From: CAZOOK01 sp964581385
GTDB taxonomy: Bacteria > Pseudomonadota > Gammaproteobacteria > Nevskiales > Nevskiaceae
Direction of reading: 5' to 3'
Length of the DNA stretch: 64,000 nucleotides
NCBI GenBank assembly: GCA_964581385.1
Contig: CAZOOK010000008.1
Span: 62,001-126,000, forward strand
Part shown: piece after piece, positions 9,360 through 17,794 of the stretch
Position numbering within the stretch: position 1 is the stretch's first letter
How the letters are laid out: each line of letters opens with the position of its first letter
The notes under the pieces: generated by a model
Database searches by the model: none
What the model was told of the DNA's origin: nothing
Seen by the model: only the letters and a program-made list of their open reading frames with translations
Translations under genes and position numbers: made by a program

Positions 9360-9800
9360 ATGATTGATCTCGACGAATCCGCCCGGCAGCCGCCGGATCA
9401 GCAACACCCACACCCGGTCGACAGCGTAAGGCTCGACAAATGGCTGTGGGCGGCGCGTTTCTTCAAGACGCGCAATCTGGCCAAGCAGGCCATCGAGAAC
9501 GGCCGCGTGCGTTATGGCGGCGAACGCTGCAAAGTCAGCCGCGAAGTCGCCATCGGCGTGCTTCTTACGATTCGTCAGGGCGGGGATGATCTATGCGTGG
9601 AAGTGCTGGCCCTGTCCGATCAGCGTACCAGCGCTCCCCTCGCCCGCATGCTCTATCGGGAAACCGACGACAGCCGCGTCCGGCGCGAAAAGGCAGCGGT
9701 CGAACGTCGTGCGGCGAACGCCTTGGTCGTCAGCCACGAGCGGCCCGATAAAAAGCAACGCCGCCACATCGTTCGCTTCAAACGATCACTGTCCGAGTAA
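9360..9800 (+). CDS. hslR: Heat shock protein 15, S4-domain RNA-binding protein
   Basis: Hsp15 binds stalled 50S subunits that carry peptidyl-tRNA and recycles them. I start at the ATG at 9360, which has GGAG seven to ten bases upstream. The S4 domain is obvious (VRLDKWLWAARFFKTRNLAKQ, with GRVRYGGERCK), followed by a very basic tail (RREKAAVERRA, KKQRRHIVRFKR). Length 146 is normal. It begins 68 bases after the tRNA-Glu gene. Confidence 0.9.
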   Translation: MIDLDESARQPPDQQHPHPVDSVRLDKWLWAARFFKTRNLAKQAIENGRVRYGGERCKVSREVAIGVLLTIRQGGDDLCVEVLALSDQRTSAPLARMLYRETDDSRVRREKAAVERRAANALVVSHERPDKKQRRHIVRFKRSLSE

Positions 9801-9965
9801 TGACTCGGGCAATAACGGCAAATTCAGACCCCAGACGTCCGGGCTACAAATGCCAATTTGATATATCGTTATGAAAAACTGTGCAAACTACGATTTTTCC
9901 GCGCTAAAGCGTTGTCCCAATATGATTATCGCCCCTACACTTTTATCCGAACGTCGTAAGCAATT

Positions 9966-10712
9966 ATGCAAAGGGGGCTTCGGACCCACGTGCTAACCAC
10001 AATACTTTCCAATTCGCCCGTGGCTGATCAACCGACTAACTCGGCCGGCCTCGATGATGATCAGATCGCCGATCTCAACGAGCAGTACGCGCCACTGAAT
10101 TTCGAGGCGCGACTGCAGAAAATCTATCGCGATTTCGACCCGGACAAGATCCTAGTCACGTCGTCATTCGCGGCGACTTCCGCGTACTTTCTGCACATCA
10201 TCACGCGGGTTCGGCCTGACCAGATCATCTATTTCATCGACACCGGTTTCCACTTTCCGGAAACCGTGAAATACCGGCAGCACCTGATCGACCTGTTTAA
10301 CCTCAAGGTCGCGGACGTGCGGGCCGAGGCATGGAAACATCAGTTCACCGCAGACGAAAAAACGTACCTGCGCGATCCCGATTTCTGCTGCTCGGTGAAC
10401 AAGGTGGAGCCGCTAGAGGCGGTCAAACCCAATTTCCATATCTGGATGTCGAGTCTGATGCGCTGGCAAACCGATCACCGCGCCACCCTGCCGGTGTTCG
10501 AGGTCCGTCGCAACATCATCAAGTTCAACCCGATGATCGATGTCACCCGGGACGAACGCGATCTCTATATCCGCGAGCACAAGCTGCCGTTCCATCCGCT
10601 CGTCGAGAAAGGCTACTCGTCCATCGGCTGCACACACTGCACGGTGGTGGGTGATGGTCGTAGCGGACGCTGGGTGGGCAAGCCGAAGACGGAGTGCGGT
10701 CTGCATCTCTGA
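9966..10712 (+). CDS. cysH: Adenylyl-sulfate (APS/PAPS) reductase, iron-sulfur type
   Basis: Reduces activated sulfate to sulfite. The 248-residue frame has the phosphosulfate-binding fold (SSFAATSAYFLHII, FIDTGFHFPET) and ends in ECGLHL, the catalytic Cys motif. A Cys pair in DFCCSVNKVEPL and a CTHC motif in SSIGCTHC are both present; together these four Cys define the [4Fe-4S] branch that usually uses APS rather than PAPS. The start is uncertain: ATG 9966, GTG 9990 and GTG 10020 are all possible. No cysD, cysN, cysI or cysG is next to it. Confidence 0.9.
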   Translation: MQRGLRTHVLTTILSNSPVADQPTNSAGLDDDQIADLNEQYAPLNFEARLQKIYRDFDPDKILVTSSFAATSAYFLHIITRVRPDQIIYFIDTGFHFPETVKYRQHLIDLFNLKVADVRAEAWKHQFTADEKTYLRDPDFCCSVNKVEPLEAVKPNFHIWMSSLMRWQTDHRATLPVFEVRRNIIKFNPMIDVTRDERDLYIREHKLPFHPLVEKGYSSIGCTHCTVVGDGRSGRWVGKPKTECGLHL

Positions 10713-10741
10713 TCGCATCCCCCGCCGCTGAACCGACCCGC

Positions 10742-10764
10742 CCGGCTGTTACACCGACAGCCGG
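10742..10764. other. Short perfect hairpin downstream of cysH
   Basis: Eight paired bases (10742-10749 with 10757-10764, CCGGCTGT against its complement) around a seven-base loop, in the 94-base gap between cysH and the channel gene. There is no T-tract, so it is not a classical terminator and may only mark a transcript end. Confidence 0.3.
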
Positions 10765-10806
10765 CGACTGGCATAGACTGGTGGCTGCCAACCCACCCTG
10801 TCGGAT

Positions 10807-11841
10807 TTGATATCGCCATCAGGCTTGCCCGTGCGCAATCTCGTCAACGGCCTGCTGTTTCTCGTACTGGTCATCCCGCTCGGCGTTGCTGGCTACATGC
10901 TCGCGGGATGGAATTTCGCGGATTCGCTATACATGGTGGTCATCACCATTTTCAGCGTCGGCTATCGCGAAGTGCAGCCGGTGGACACCCCCGAACTGCG
11001 TGCGGTCACTATCACGCTGATTTTCCTCGGTTGCACCGGCATGATTTACCTCACGGGCGCACTGGTGCAGTTGTTGACGATGTCGCAGATCCAGCAGTTT
11101 TTCGGACTCAAGCGCATGAAAAATGAAATCGATCATCTCCGCAATCATGTCGTTATCTGCGGCTTTGGCCGCATCGGCGCGATGGTGGCACGCGAACTGG
11201 CTGCCGGAAATTCGAAATTCGTATTGATCGACAGCGACGAGCAGCGCATCGCGGAAGCGCGCCGTCTGGGTTATTTGTGCGTGCAGGGCGAAGCGACCGA
11301 CGAGGAGATGCTGAAGGCTGCCGGCGTCGAACGCGCGGCCATATTGGCAACCGTATTGCCCGACGACGCGGCCAACGTGTTCATAACGCTGAGCGCCCGC
11401 AGTCTCAACCGCACCGCAAAGATCATCGCGCGCGGCGAACAGCTGACCACCGAAAACAAGCTGCTGCGTGCCGGCGCCAATCGTGTGGTGCTGCCGGCGC
11501 ATATCGGGGCGGAACGGATCGCCGAGATCATCCTGTATCCCGACGCGTCGAAACTGATCCACGGCACCGGCAAGCGCAATGCGCTCGAAGATTCGCTGCT
11601 CGGCCTCGGCCTCGAACTCGAAGTCGTAGCCGCCGCCGAAGGCGCGAACTTCACGCACCGTACCGTCGAAGAGATCGAGCACCTTGCGGAGGGGGCCTTT
11701 ATGATCGTGGCGTTGTCGCGTCACGACGGAACCATGATCCCGCGTCCATCGGGCGATGTCCGTATCGGGCCCGGCGATGGCGTGGTGGTCATGGGCCGCA
11801 GCGGAAAGACCAGCACGCTGCATGGATTCACGACCGCCTGA
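10807..11841 (+). CDS. Potassium-channel-like protein with RCK (TrkA-N/TrkA-C) domains
   Basis: A 344-residue protein with two membrane helices (about residues 12-32 and 70-92) around a pore loop, then an RCK domain with the Rossmann motif VVICGFGRIGAMVARELA, an ID pair at the end of strand 2 (VLIDSDEQR), and a TrkA-C-like C-terminal domain (about 260-340). The pore loop reads TIFSVGYREV: the usual GYGD/GYGE filter is GYRE, so selectivity may differ. Start is uncertain: TTG 10807, TTG 10825 and GTG 10831 are in frame. Likely a ligand-gated cation channel of the MthK/Kch type. Confidence 0.82.
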   Translation: MISPSGLPVRNLVNGLLFLVLVIPLGVAGYMLAGWNFADSLYMVVITIFSVGYREVQPVDTPELRAVTITLIFLGCTGMIYLTGALVQLLTMSQIQQFFGLKRMKNEIDHLRNHVVICGFGRIGAMVARELAAGNSKFVLIDSDEQRIAEARRLGYLCVQGEATDEEMLKAAGVERAAILATVLPDDAANVFITLSARSLNRTAKIIARGEQLTTENKLLRAGANRVVLPAHIGAERIAEIILYPDASKLIHGTGKRNALEDSLLGLGLELEVVAAAEGANFTHRTVEEIEHLAEGAFMIVALSRHDGTMIPRPSGDVRIGPGDGVVVMGRSGKTSTLHGFTTA

Positions 11842-11938
11842 CGCAAGTTTTCCGGCCATCTGCCGACAAACTGTCTGAACGGCGATACCGGATAATCGCA
11901 GCACCACCGGCAGTAACCGAGGAACGTCAGGATATTCC

Positions 11939-13009
11939 ATGGAACCAACTCCCAACGGCACTGCGCGCTACCAGGATACGATCGAACGCAGTTCGGAATT
12001 ATTGCGGTTGGCGGTGCCATTAATGTCCCGCCAGAAGGCTGCGCTGCATCCGATCAGCTATGCGGTCTGGTACGACTACGTCTCTGGGCGCAACAAGCCG
12101 CTCCGCGATGAAATCGACCATCTGATCCAAACTCAGGGCGTGCTGGACGAAGACTCCACGATGGCGCTGTACCGGCATTACGTGCGGACCCCCGACGAGG
12201 CCGCGGCGGATCGTGCCAGCTCAACGTTGAACCAGGCCATCGAAGACGTCGCCGCCACGGCTGTGGATTCAGCAAAAAATGTCAGCAACTACGGCGAGTC
12301 TCTGGAGCAATTTTCCGCTTCTCTGGGCGGTATGGCGGACGCTGCGCAAATGCCCTACGAAGTCGCTCGCATCCTCAGCAACACGGGCGAACTCAAGTAT
12401 TCGATTGCAACGCTGCTGAAGTCGCTCGAATGTACTCGCACTGAAGTCGAACAGCTGCGCGCGCAAATGAAGCACAACTGCGAGGAAGCGACGACCGATG
12501 CACTGACCGGGCTGCGTAATCGCAAGGGCTTCGACGACGCTCTTGCCGCGGGAATCGAGCTTTCGGTAACCGAGAATGTGCCGTTCAGCTTCGTCATGAT
12601 CGATATTGATCACTTCAAACGTTTCAATGACACCTATGGGCATATCGTCGGCGACAAAGTGTTGAAACTAGTATCCCAGGTGCTGCGCGAAAGCGTGCGC
12701 GGCGCCGACACCGTGGCCCGTTACGGCGGTGAGGAATTCGCGATACTGCTGCCGCGCACGCCGCTGATCGGCGCCAAGCGTGTGGCGGAAGTGATCTGCA
12801 TGAATATCTCGCGCGGACAACTGCGCAATTCCGCCGGCAAACTTGTCGACAAAATCACCGCCTCGGCCGGCGTCGCCAGCCATATCCCCGGTGAAACAAC
12901 CGAGACATTCATAACCCGCGTCGACGCGGCACTTTACAAATCGAAGGAAAATGGTCGCGACCGCGTTACGCTCGCTGAATCGCCACACGATCTCGAAGCC
13001 TCGAACTAG
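11939..13009 (+). CDS. Diguanylate cyclase (GGDEF)
   Basis: A 356-residue soluble protein. The C-terminal GGDEF domain (about 185-345) has the signature helix VMIDIDHFKRFNDTYGH, an active GGEEF, and an RGAD inhibitory site exactly five residues ahead of it, so it should make c-di-GMP and be product-inhibited. The N-terminal 170 residues are helical with no membrane segment and no domain I can name (RQKAALHPISYAVWYDYVSG is characteristic of a family of soluble cyclases). The ATG is chosen with a GGA-containing leader; the gene stands alone, 97 bases after the channel gene. Confidence 0.9.
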   Translation: MEPTPNGTARYQDTIERSSELLRLAVPLMSRQKAALHPISYAVWYDYVSGRNKPLRDEIDHLIQTQGVLDEDSTMALYRHYVRTPDEAAADRASSTLNQAIEDVAATAVDSAKNVSNYGESLEQFSASLGGMADAAQMPYEVARILSNTGELKYSIATLLKSLECTRTEVEQLRAQMKHNCEEATTDALTGLRNRKGFDDALAAGIELSVTENVPFSFVMIDIDHFKRFNDTYGHIVGDKVLKLVSQVLRESVRGADTVARYGGEEFAILLPRTPLIGAKRVAEVICMNISRGQLRNSAGKLVDKITASAGVASHIPGETTETFITRVDAALYKSKENGRDRVTLAESPHDLEASN

Positions 13010-13282
13010 AGTCAAATCCCCTGCAGCGTCAACACGAGCGGCGATTTACACACCGCGCTGGAATTGTCACCTGTGACACGAACGCTATCGACAAAGCAGT
13101 CAACATGCGTGCTGTGCATGTCTGAAATTGAAACGCTTATACTCTGACGCGAGGTGACCTTTGATACCGGAATCCGCCCGGCACAGGACATCGCCGGACG
13201 ATGCTGAAGCTGTGCGGTATAGATTCAATCGAAGGCATCGCCGATTGCGCAGCTCAACTCCTATCACTTCAGAGTAATCAGC

Positions 13283-13837
13283 ATGACCACTTCACTCTAT
13301 GACCTTCCCTTGAAGAAAATTGACGGCAGCCCCAGCAGCCTCGCTGACTATCGCGGCAAGGTGCTGCTGGTCGTCAACGTGGCATCGAAGTGCGGCCTCA
13401 CACCGCAATATCAGGGCCTGGAAGGGCTCTACCAGAAGAAGCGTAATCAGGGCCTGGAAGTACTTGGCTTTCCTGCCAATAACTTTAAGGGTCAGGAGCC
13501 GGGCAGCGACGCCGAAATTAGTAATTTCTGTTCGACCCAATATGATGTCCACTTCCCGTTGTTCTCCAAGATATCGGTCGTTGGCGCGGACAAGCATCCT
13601 CTGTACAACCAACTGACGAAGGCACAGCCAAAGGCGGCCGGCGATGGGCCATTCCGGGAACGGTTGAAGGGTTATGGGATCAACGCCGGCGATCCGGCCG
13701 ACGTGCTATGGAATTTCGAGAAATTTCTGATCGGCCGTCGCGGTGACGTCGTCGCCCGGTTCGCGCCGGATACTGCGCCAGACGATCCAAAGCTGCTCGC
13801 GGCGATCGATGCGGAGCTGGCCAAGGCGGCGAATTGA
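13283..13837 (+). CDS. Glutathione peroxidase family thiol peroxidase
   Basis: A 184-residue cytosolic peroxidase of the BtuE/Gpx group. Peroxidatic Cys37 lies in NVASKCGLTPQY; GQEPG supplies the Gln and WNFEKFLI the Trp-Asn of the catalytic tetrad. The usual FPCNQF segment reads FPANNF, so the Cys often found there is absent; Cys82 (NFCSTQYDV) is the likely resolving Cys, implying a thioredoxin-linked enzyme. Single gene with a 273-base upstream region that has no other gene. Confidence 0.92.
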   Translation: MTTSLYDLPLKKIDGSPSSLADYRGKVLLVVNVASKCGLTPQYQGLEGLYQKKRNQGLEVLGFPANNFKGQEPGSDAEISNFCSTQYDVHFPLFSKISVVGADKHPLYNQLTKAQPKAAGDGPFRERLKGYGINAGDPADVLWNFEKFLIGRRGDVVARFAPDTAPDDPKLLAAIDAELAKAAN

Positions 13838-13895
13838 TCGGCGGCCTTGTCCCCCTCTTGTCCCCTTCGTTCGCGACAGTTTTTTAGACAGATTC

Positions 13896-14717
13896 CTATA
13901 AAACGAGCACCGGATCACCAAGCCGCACGGTACCGGCGCCTCGCGCGATCAGGTTTTGGCCAAAGATGATCCCATCGGGAGTGTTCCGATAGGTTTTGAG
14001 CGTGCGCAAGGGCTCGCCGCGCGCATCAAATTCGCCCGTAGCCGGATTGACCGTTGTGAAGGTACAGCGCGTGCACGGTTTGACCACGTCGAATTCCACG
14101 CCGCCGACGCGTATCCGTTTCCACCCGTCTTCGGAGTGCGCGGGTGTGCCCGCGACGACGAGATTGGGTCTGAAGCGCAGCATCGGTACCGGTGTTTTCA
14201 GCCGGCGGTTCAATTCCGCGAGCGAGCCTTCCCCAATCAGCAGCAATGGAAAGCCATCGGCGAAACTGACCTCATCGCCTGCATGCCCATAACGCGCGTC
14301 AACGGCCCGTACCGCGTCTGCGTCCATGAAGACGAAGCGGGAATCCGCACCGAGATAGCGGCTCATCCATGCGTTCGCCGCGGCATCCGCGCATTGCACT
14401 CCAACCGTGCTGCGCCACACGATCACATCCATACGCGATCCAATAGCCGGGGGACACAAACGCATTGGCTCCATGCCTGGTGCGCTCAACTCCAGTGCCT
14501 CGCCCTGCGGTTCCGCGCGAACCAGTGTAAGACGGGGCTGCTCACGGCCGGTGATGAATCGGCCATCGCCCGTAACGATCATCCACCGACGGTCGCCGGC
14601 CAGTCCCCGCGGCTCGACCTTCGCCAGCGGGGGCGATAGGGCCGCGCATGATTTTACCGGGAACACATACAACGCCGACAGAACGATACTCGTGCTCGTC
14701 CTGCCACCATTGCCCAT
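13896..14717 (-). CDS. MOSC-domain protein with N-terminal MOSC beta-barrel (YcbX-like)
   Basis: I begin at the ATG at 14717, preceded by GAGGGA; the longer frame upstream has no support. The 273 residues hold a MOSC_N domain (LYVFPVKSCAALSPPLAKVEPRG, given only in part by family) and a MOSC domain with the conserved Cys in VKPCTRCTFTT. Such proteins bind a molybdenum cofactor or pyridoxal-like ligand and reduce N-hydroxylated compounds (YcbX, mARC). No redox partner is fused. It is read on the same strand as the monooxygenase gene, 109 bases downstream of it. Confidence 0.82.
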   Translation of the reverse strand: MGNGGRTSTSIVLSALYVFPVKSCAALSPPLAKVEPRGLAGDRRWMIVTGDGRFITGREQPRLTLVRAEPQGEALELSAPGMEPMRLCPPAIGSRMDVIVWRSTVGVQCADAAANAWMSRYLGADSRFVFMDADAVRAVDARYGHAGDEVSFADGFPLLLIGEGSLAELNRRLKTPVPMLRFRPNLVVAGTPAHSEDGWKRIRVGGVEFDVVKPCTRCTFTTVNPATGEFDARGEPLRTLKTYRNTPDGIIFGQNLIARGAGTVRLGDPVLVL

Positions 14718-14826
14718 TTCATCCCTCGACGGATAACACGGATGACTGCGCACGGCCGGCATGTTCCGATTGTGCGCTCTGGTCACCGCCCGGCCTTCCG
14801 GACGTTCGCGAATCAAGGCTGAAAGC

Positions 14827-16326
14827 TCACGTGTGTACCGATTCCTTCTCGGTCTCGAGTACGTAATCCGACGTCCTGAACCTGCGCGTCATGCGCCGGA
14901 ACGTGAACGTGAATCCGGGCCAGAGCACCGTATTTCTCCCCTTTGCCGTGAGATACCAGCTGCGGCAGCCCGATGACCACACCGTGTCAGCCAAATCCTT
15001 CTGCAGCCAGTCATTGAAACGGCTTTGCACGTCGGCGCGCACATCGATCTCACGCAGCTGTTGGGTACGCATTGCTCGCAGACATTGCAATGTGTAATGC
15101 ACCTGAGATTCGATCATGTAAACCATCGAATTGTGTCCGAGCCCGGTGTTGGGGCCCATCAGAATGAAGAAGTTGGGGAAGCCGTGAACCGTGGTGCCGA
15201 GATACGCCTCGAACCCGTCCTTGTACGCATCGACGATATCCTGCCCATCGCGGCCGAAAAAAGTGCCGCGGGGAATCGGATCCTGGGCCTTGAAACCGGT
15301 ACCCAAGATGATGGCGTCCACCTCGCGCTCGCGCCCCTCGTTAGTAACGATGCTGTGCGCGCGAACTTCACGGATACCGTCGGTGATGACCTCCACGTTC
15401 GGCTCCTTGAGAGCCTGGTAGTAGTCGTTCGACATCAGAATGCGCTTGCAGCCAATCGTATAGTCCGGCGTGAGCTTGCGGCGCAACTCCTTGTCCTTGA
15501 TGTAACGCGCGATGTGGCGGATTGCCCAAGTCTGAGCCCGCTGCGCCATTTTCGAATGCATCGTGAAGCCGATCACACGCAATTCGAGCTGCCAGTAGAT
15601 CGCTGAACGAAACAGTCGCTGCGTGAATGGCAGCCACTTGAAAAGTTTGCGCTCGAACTTGGAAACGGTGCGATCCGGCTTTGGCAGGATCCAGGAAGCC
15701 GTGCGCTGATAGAGATCAAGACGCGCCGCCTGTTCTGCGACCTTCGGCACGAACTGGATCGCGCTGGCGCCGGTGCCGATGACAGCCACTCGCTTGCCCC
15801 TGAGATCGTATTCGTGATCCCAGTTCGCTGAATGGAAGCGCTTGCCCTGGAAGGTCTCGAGTCCGTCGACCTGCGGAATCGATGGGATGGCGAGTCCACC
15901 AATTCCTGAAACCAGCGCGCGCGCGCGATACCTGCGTCCGTCGCGGGTCACGACATTCCACTGCGCAGCCGTCTCGTCGTAGCGCGCTTCCATCATTTCC
16001 GAGCCGAAGCGGATGTATGGAAGCAGGCCGTACTTTTCCGCGCAGTGCCGCAGGTAGGCCTTGATTTCCGCCTGAGGCGCGAACATACGTGTCCAATCCG
16101 GATTCTGTTCGAATGAAAACGAGTACAGGTGAGACTGGATATCGCAGGCGCAGCCCGGATAGTCATTGTCGCGCCAGGTGCCGCCCACTTCGCGAGCACG
16201 CTCGAGAATGAGGAACGACTTCATGCCCGCTTCCATAAGCTTCACGCCCATGCACAGGCCAGAGAAGCCTGTACCCACGATCAGTACATCCAGATCGTTG
16301 GCTGAACCCTGGAAATCATAGGCCAT
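14827..16326 (-). CDS. Flavin-containing monooxygenase, Baeyer-Villiger type
   Basis: Start set at the ATG at 16326 with GGAG nine bases upstream, giving 499 residues. Two Rossmann motifs are seen: FAD site VLIVGTGFSGLCMG near residue 16 and NADPH site VAVIGTGASAIQFVP near 190. Between them lies FQGKRFHSANW, fitting the FxGxxxHxxxW fingerprint of type I Baeyer-Villiger monooxygenases. GGTWRDNDYPGCACD is also typical. Substrates are probably ketones or aldehydes, including steroids or long-chain compounds; not determinable here. Divergent from a TetR regulator, which likely controls it. Confidence 0.87.
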   Translation of the reverse strand: MAYDFQGSANDLDVLIVGTGFSGLCMGVKLMEAGMKSFLILERAREVGGTWRDNDYPGCACDIQSHLYSFSFEQNPDWTRMFAPQAEIKAYLRHCAEKYGLLPYIRFGSEMMEARYDETAAQWNVVTRDGRRYRARALVSGIGGLAIPSIPQVDGLETFQGKRFHSANWDHEYDLRGKRVAVIGTGASAIQFVPKVAEQAARLDLYQRTASWILPKPDRTVSKFERKLFKWLPFTQRLFRSAIYWQLELRVIGFTMHSKMAQRAQTWAIRHIARYIKDKELRRKLTPDYTIGCKRILMSNDYYQALKEPNVEVITDGIREVRAHSIVTNEGREREVDAIILGTGFKAQDPIPRGTFFGRDGQDIVDAYKDGFEAYLGTTVHGFPNFFILMGPNTGLGHNSMVYMIESQVHYTLQCLRAMRTQQLREIDVRADVQSRFNDWLQKDLADTVWSSGCRSWYLTAKGRNTVLWPGFTFTFRRMTRRFRTSDYVLETEKESVHT

Positions 16327-16342
16327 GGTTTCTGTCTCCATA

Positions 16343-16389
16343 TTGACAATGAGTGTTGTCACTTTATTATTGACAACGATTCGTGTCAA
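16343..16389. promoter_or_regulatory. Two operator-like palindromes between monooxygenase and tetR genes
   Basis: TTGACA-N8-TGTCAC at 16343-16362 and TTGACA-N8-TGTCAA at 16370-16389 have the same half-sites and the same spacing, with starts 27 bases apart. They fill most of the 64-base divergent gap, so a TetR dimer pair bound here would block both promoters. Confidence 0.65.
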
Positions 16390-16390
16390 C

Positions 16391-17134
16391 ATGGCGTCCA
16401 TGGTCGAACTCAAAAAAGCCACCGCCTCCTGTCGCAACTTCCGTGGCCTCGCTCCCGAGGCGCGGCGACAGCAGCGCCGCGATCGGTTGATCGAAGCGGG
16501 AATCGAAGCCTTTGGCACGCGCGGTTTTTATTCCGTTACGGTTCGCGAAATCTGTGCCGAGGCGCACCTGACCGAGCGCTATTTTTACGAATCCTTCCGT
16601 AGTCTCGAAGATCTGTTCACCGCCGTGTTCGGTTGCGTCAATATCGAACTCAGACAGGCGACGCTGGATGCGCTGGCGACGCCAACCGGCGATCCGGTGG
16701 CGGTCGCGGAAGCCGCGCTACGCGTGTTTTTCAAATACGTCCGCGACGACCCGCGCCGCGGCCGCGTCCTGCTGATTGAATCCGCCAATATCGGCTACAC
16801 CATCAATCAGCTGACCAACGAAATCACACGCGATTACATGGAGCTGGTGCGTGGTTTTATCAACACATTATTTCCGTCCGTGGAACCACGTGGCCTCAAC
16901 CCCGACTTGCTTTCGGCGGGACTGATCGGCGCTAACGTGCGCATTGCCACGACCTGGGTGCAGGAAGGCTTCCAGACGTCGCTGGAAAATGTGCTGTTCA
17001 CCACGCTGGCGATTTACCGCGCCATGATTACCCAGTATGGACGCGCCGGCAGCGGCATGCCCAGACCGGTTGTGGAGAAAGCGGAGCCGCCTGCGACGTC
17101 AACTTCCACAAGGCGCCGAACGAGGAACCCCTAG
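16391..17134 (+). CDS. TetR-family transcriptional regulator
   Basis: I take the ATG at 16391 (MASMVELKK; ATG 16400 is the alternative), since the longer frame would read through the operators. The N-terminal helix-turn-helix is clear: RRDRLIEAGIEAFGTRGFYS, VREICAEAHLTERYFYESF. A ligand-binding helical domain fills the rest of 247 residues. By position it represses the Baeyer-Villiger monooxygenase and itself. The ligand is unknown, probably the monooxygenase substrate. Confidence 0.87.
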   Translation: MASMVELKKATASCRNFRGLAPEARRQQRRDRLIEAGIEAFGTRGFYSVTVREICAEAHLTERYFYESFRSLEDLFTAVFGCVNIELRQATLDALATPTGDPVAVAEAALRVFFKYVRDDPRRGRVLLIESANIGYTINQLTNEITRDYMELVRGFINTLFPSVEPRGLNPDLLSAGLIGANVRIATTWVQEGFQTSLENVLFTTLAIYRAMITQYGRAGSGMPRPVVEKAEPPATSTSTRRRTRNP

Positions 17135-17194
17135 AAGAAAAGGCGGTCAACGACCATGCGGTAGTGACGTTGCTGGACGCAAGGAAGTTACCTG

Positions 17195-17680
17195 ATGAAC
17201 ATCCGCCAATCCTCGATAAACATCGTTGCGGCTATTGCGCTGGCCCTGCTCGGCAGCTGCGCAACACCGGAATCTCGTATCAACGAGCATCCGGAGATTT
17301 TTAGTCAGGCATCCGCCGAGGAACAGGCACTGATCCGCAAGGGTGAAGTCGCGCTGGGCTTCACTTCCGATTTTGTCAGGCTGGCGATGGGCAATCCCGA
17401 CGGCATCACGGAACGCACCGATGCCAGCGGCAAGGAGACGATCTGGCATTACACCGAAATCGAGGTCGCGCCCGGGTACGCCGCATTCGCCTACGATCCC
17501 ACATTCGTCGCGCCGATGATGATCGTCAACGGTCCCTATGGCCCGGTGATGTATGCACCGCTCTACGTACCGTTCTATCCGACGCCCTCGCCACAGATCG
17601 AGCGCGACAAAGTGCGCGTGAGTTTTCGTGACGGCAAGGTTGTCGCCATCGAACGTGTACTCAAAAGCAAGGGTTATTGA
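17195..17680 (+). CDS. Small outer-membrane-type lipoprotein
   Basis: 161 residues with a signal peptide and lipobox LLGSC (Cys at about residue 27). The mature part contains GEVALGFTSDFVRLAMGNPD, resembling the SmpA/BamE-like fold in which a helical hairpin precedes small strands, and a Tyr/Pro-rich middle (VNGPYGPVMYAPLYVPFYP). Function unknown. It lies between tetR and clpB on the same strand with spacing of 60 and 114 bases. Confidence 0.7.
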   Translation: MNIRQSSINIVAAIALALLGSCATPESRINEHPEIFSQASAEEQALIRKGEVALGFTSDFVRLAMGNPDGITERTDASGKETIWHYTEIEVAPGYAAFAYDPTFVAPMMIVNGPYGPVMYAPLYVPFYPTPSPQIERDKVRVSFRDGKVVAIERVLKSKGY

Positions 17681-17794
17681 CTGCGATTAGCCGTACCGGA
17701 CCGTAACTTGACTTAAGTCATGGCGCGAGTGCTTGAAACGGGTGCATAAGACCGCAAATAGCGATCAAGATAAAAATACCCGGAGCGCGACAAT

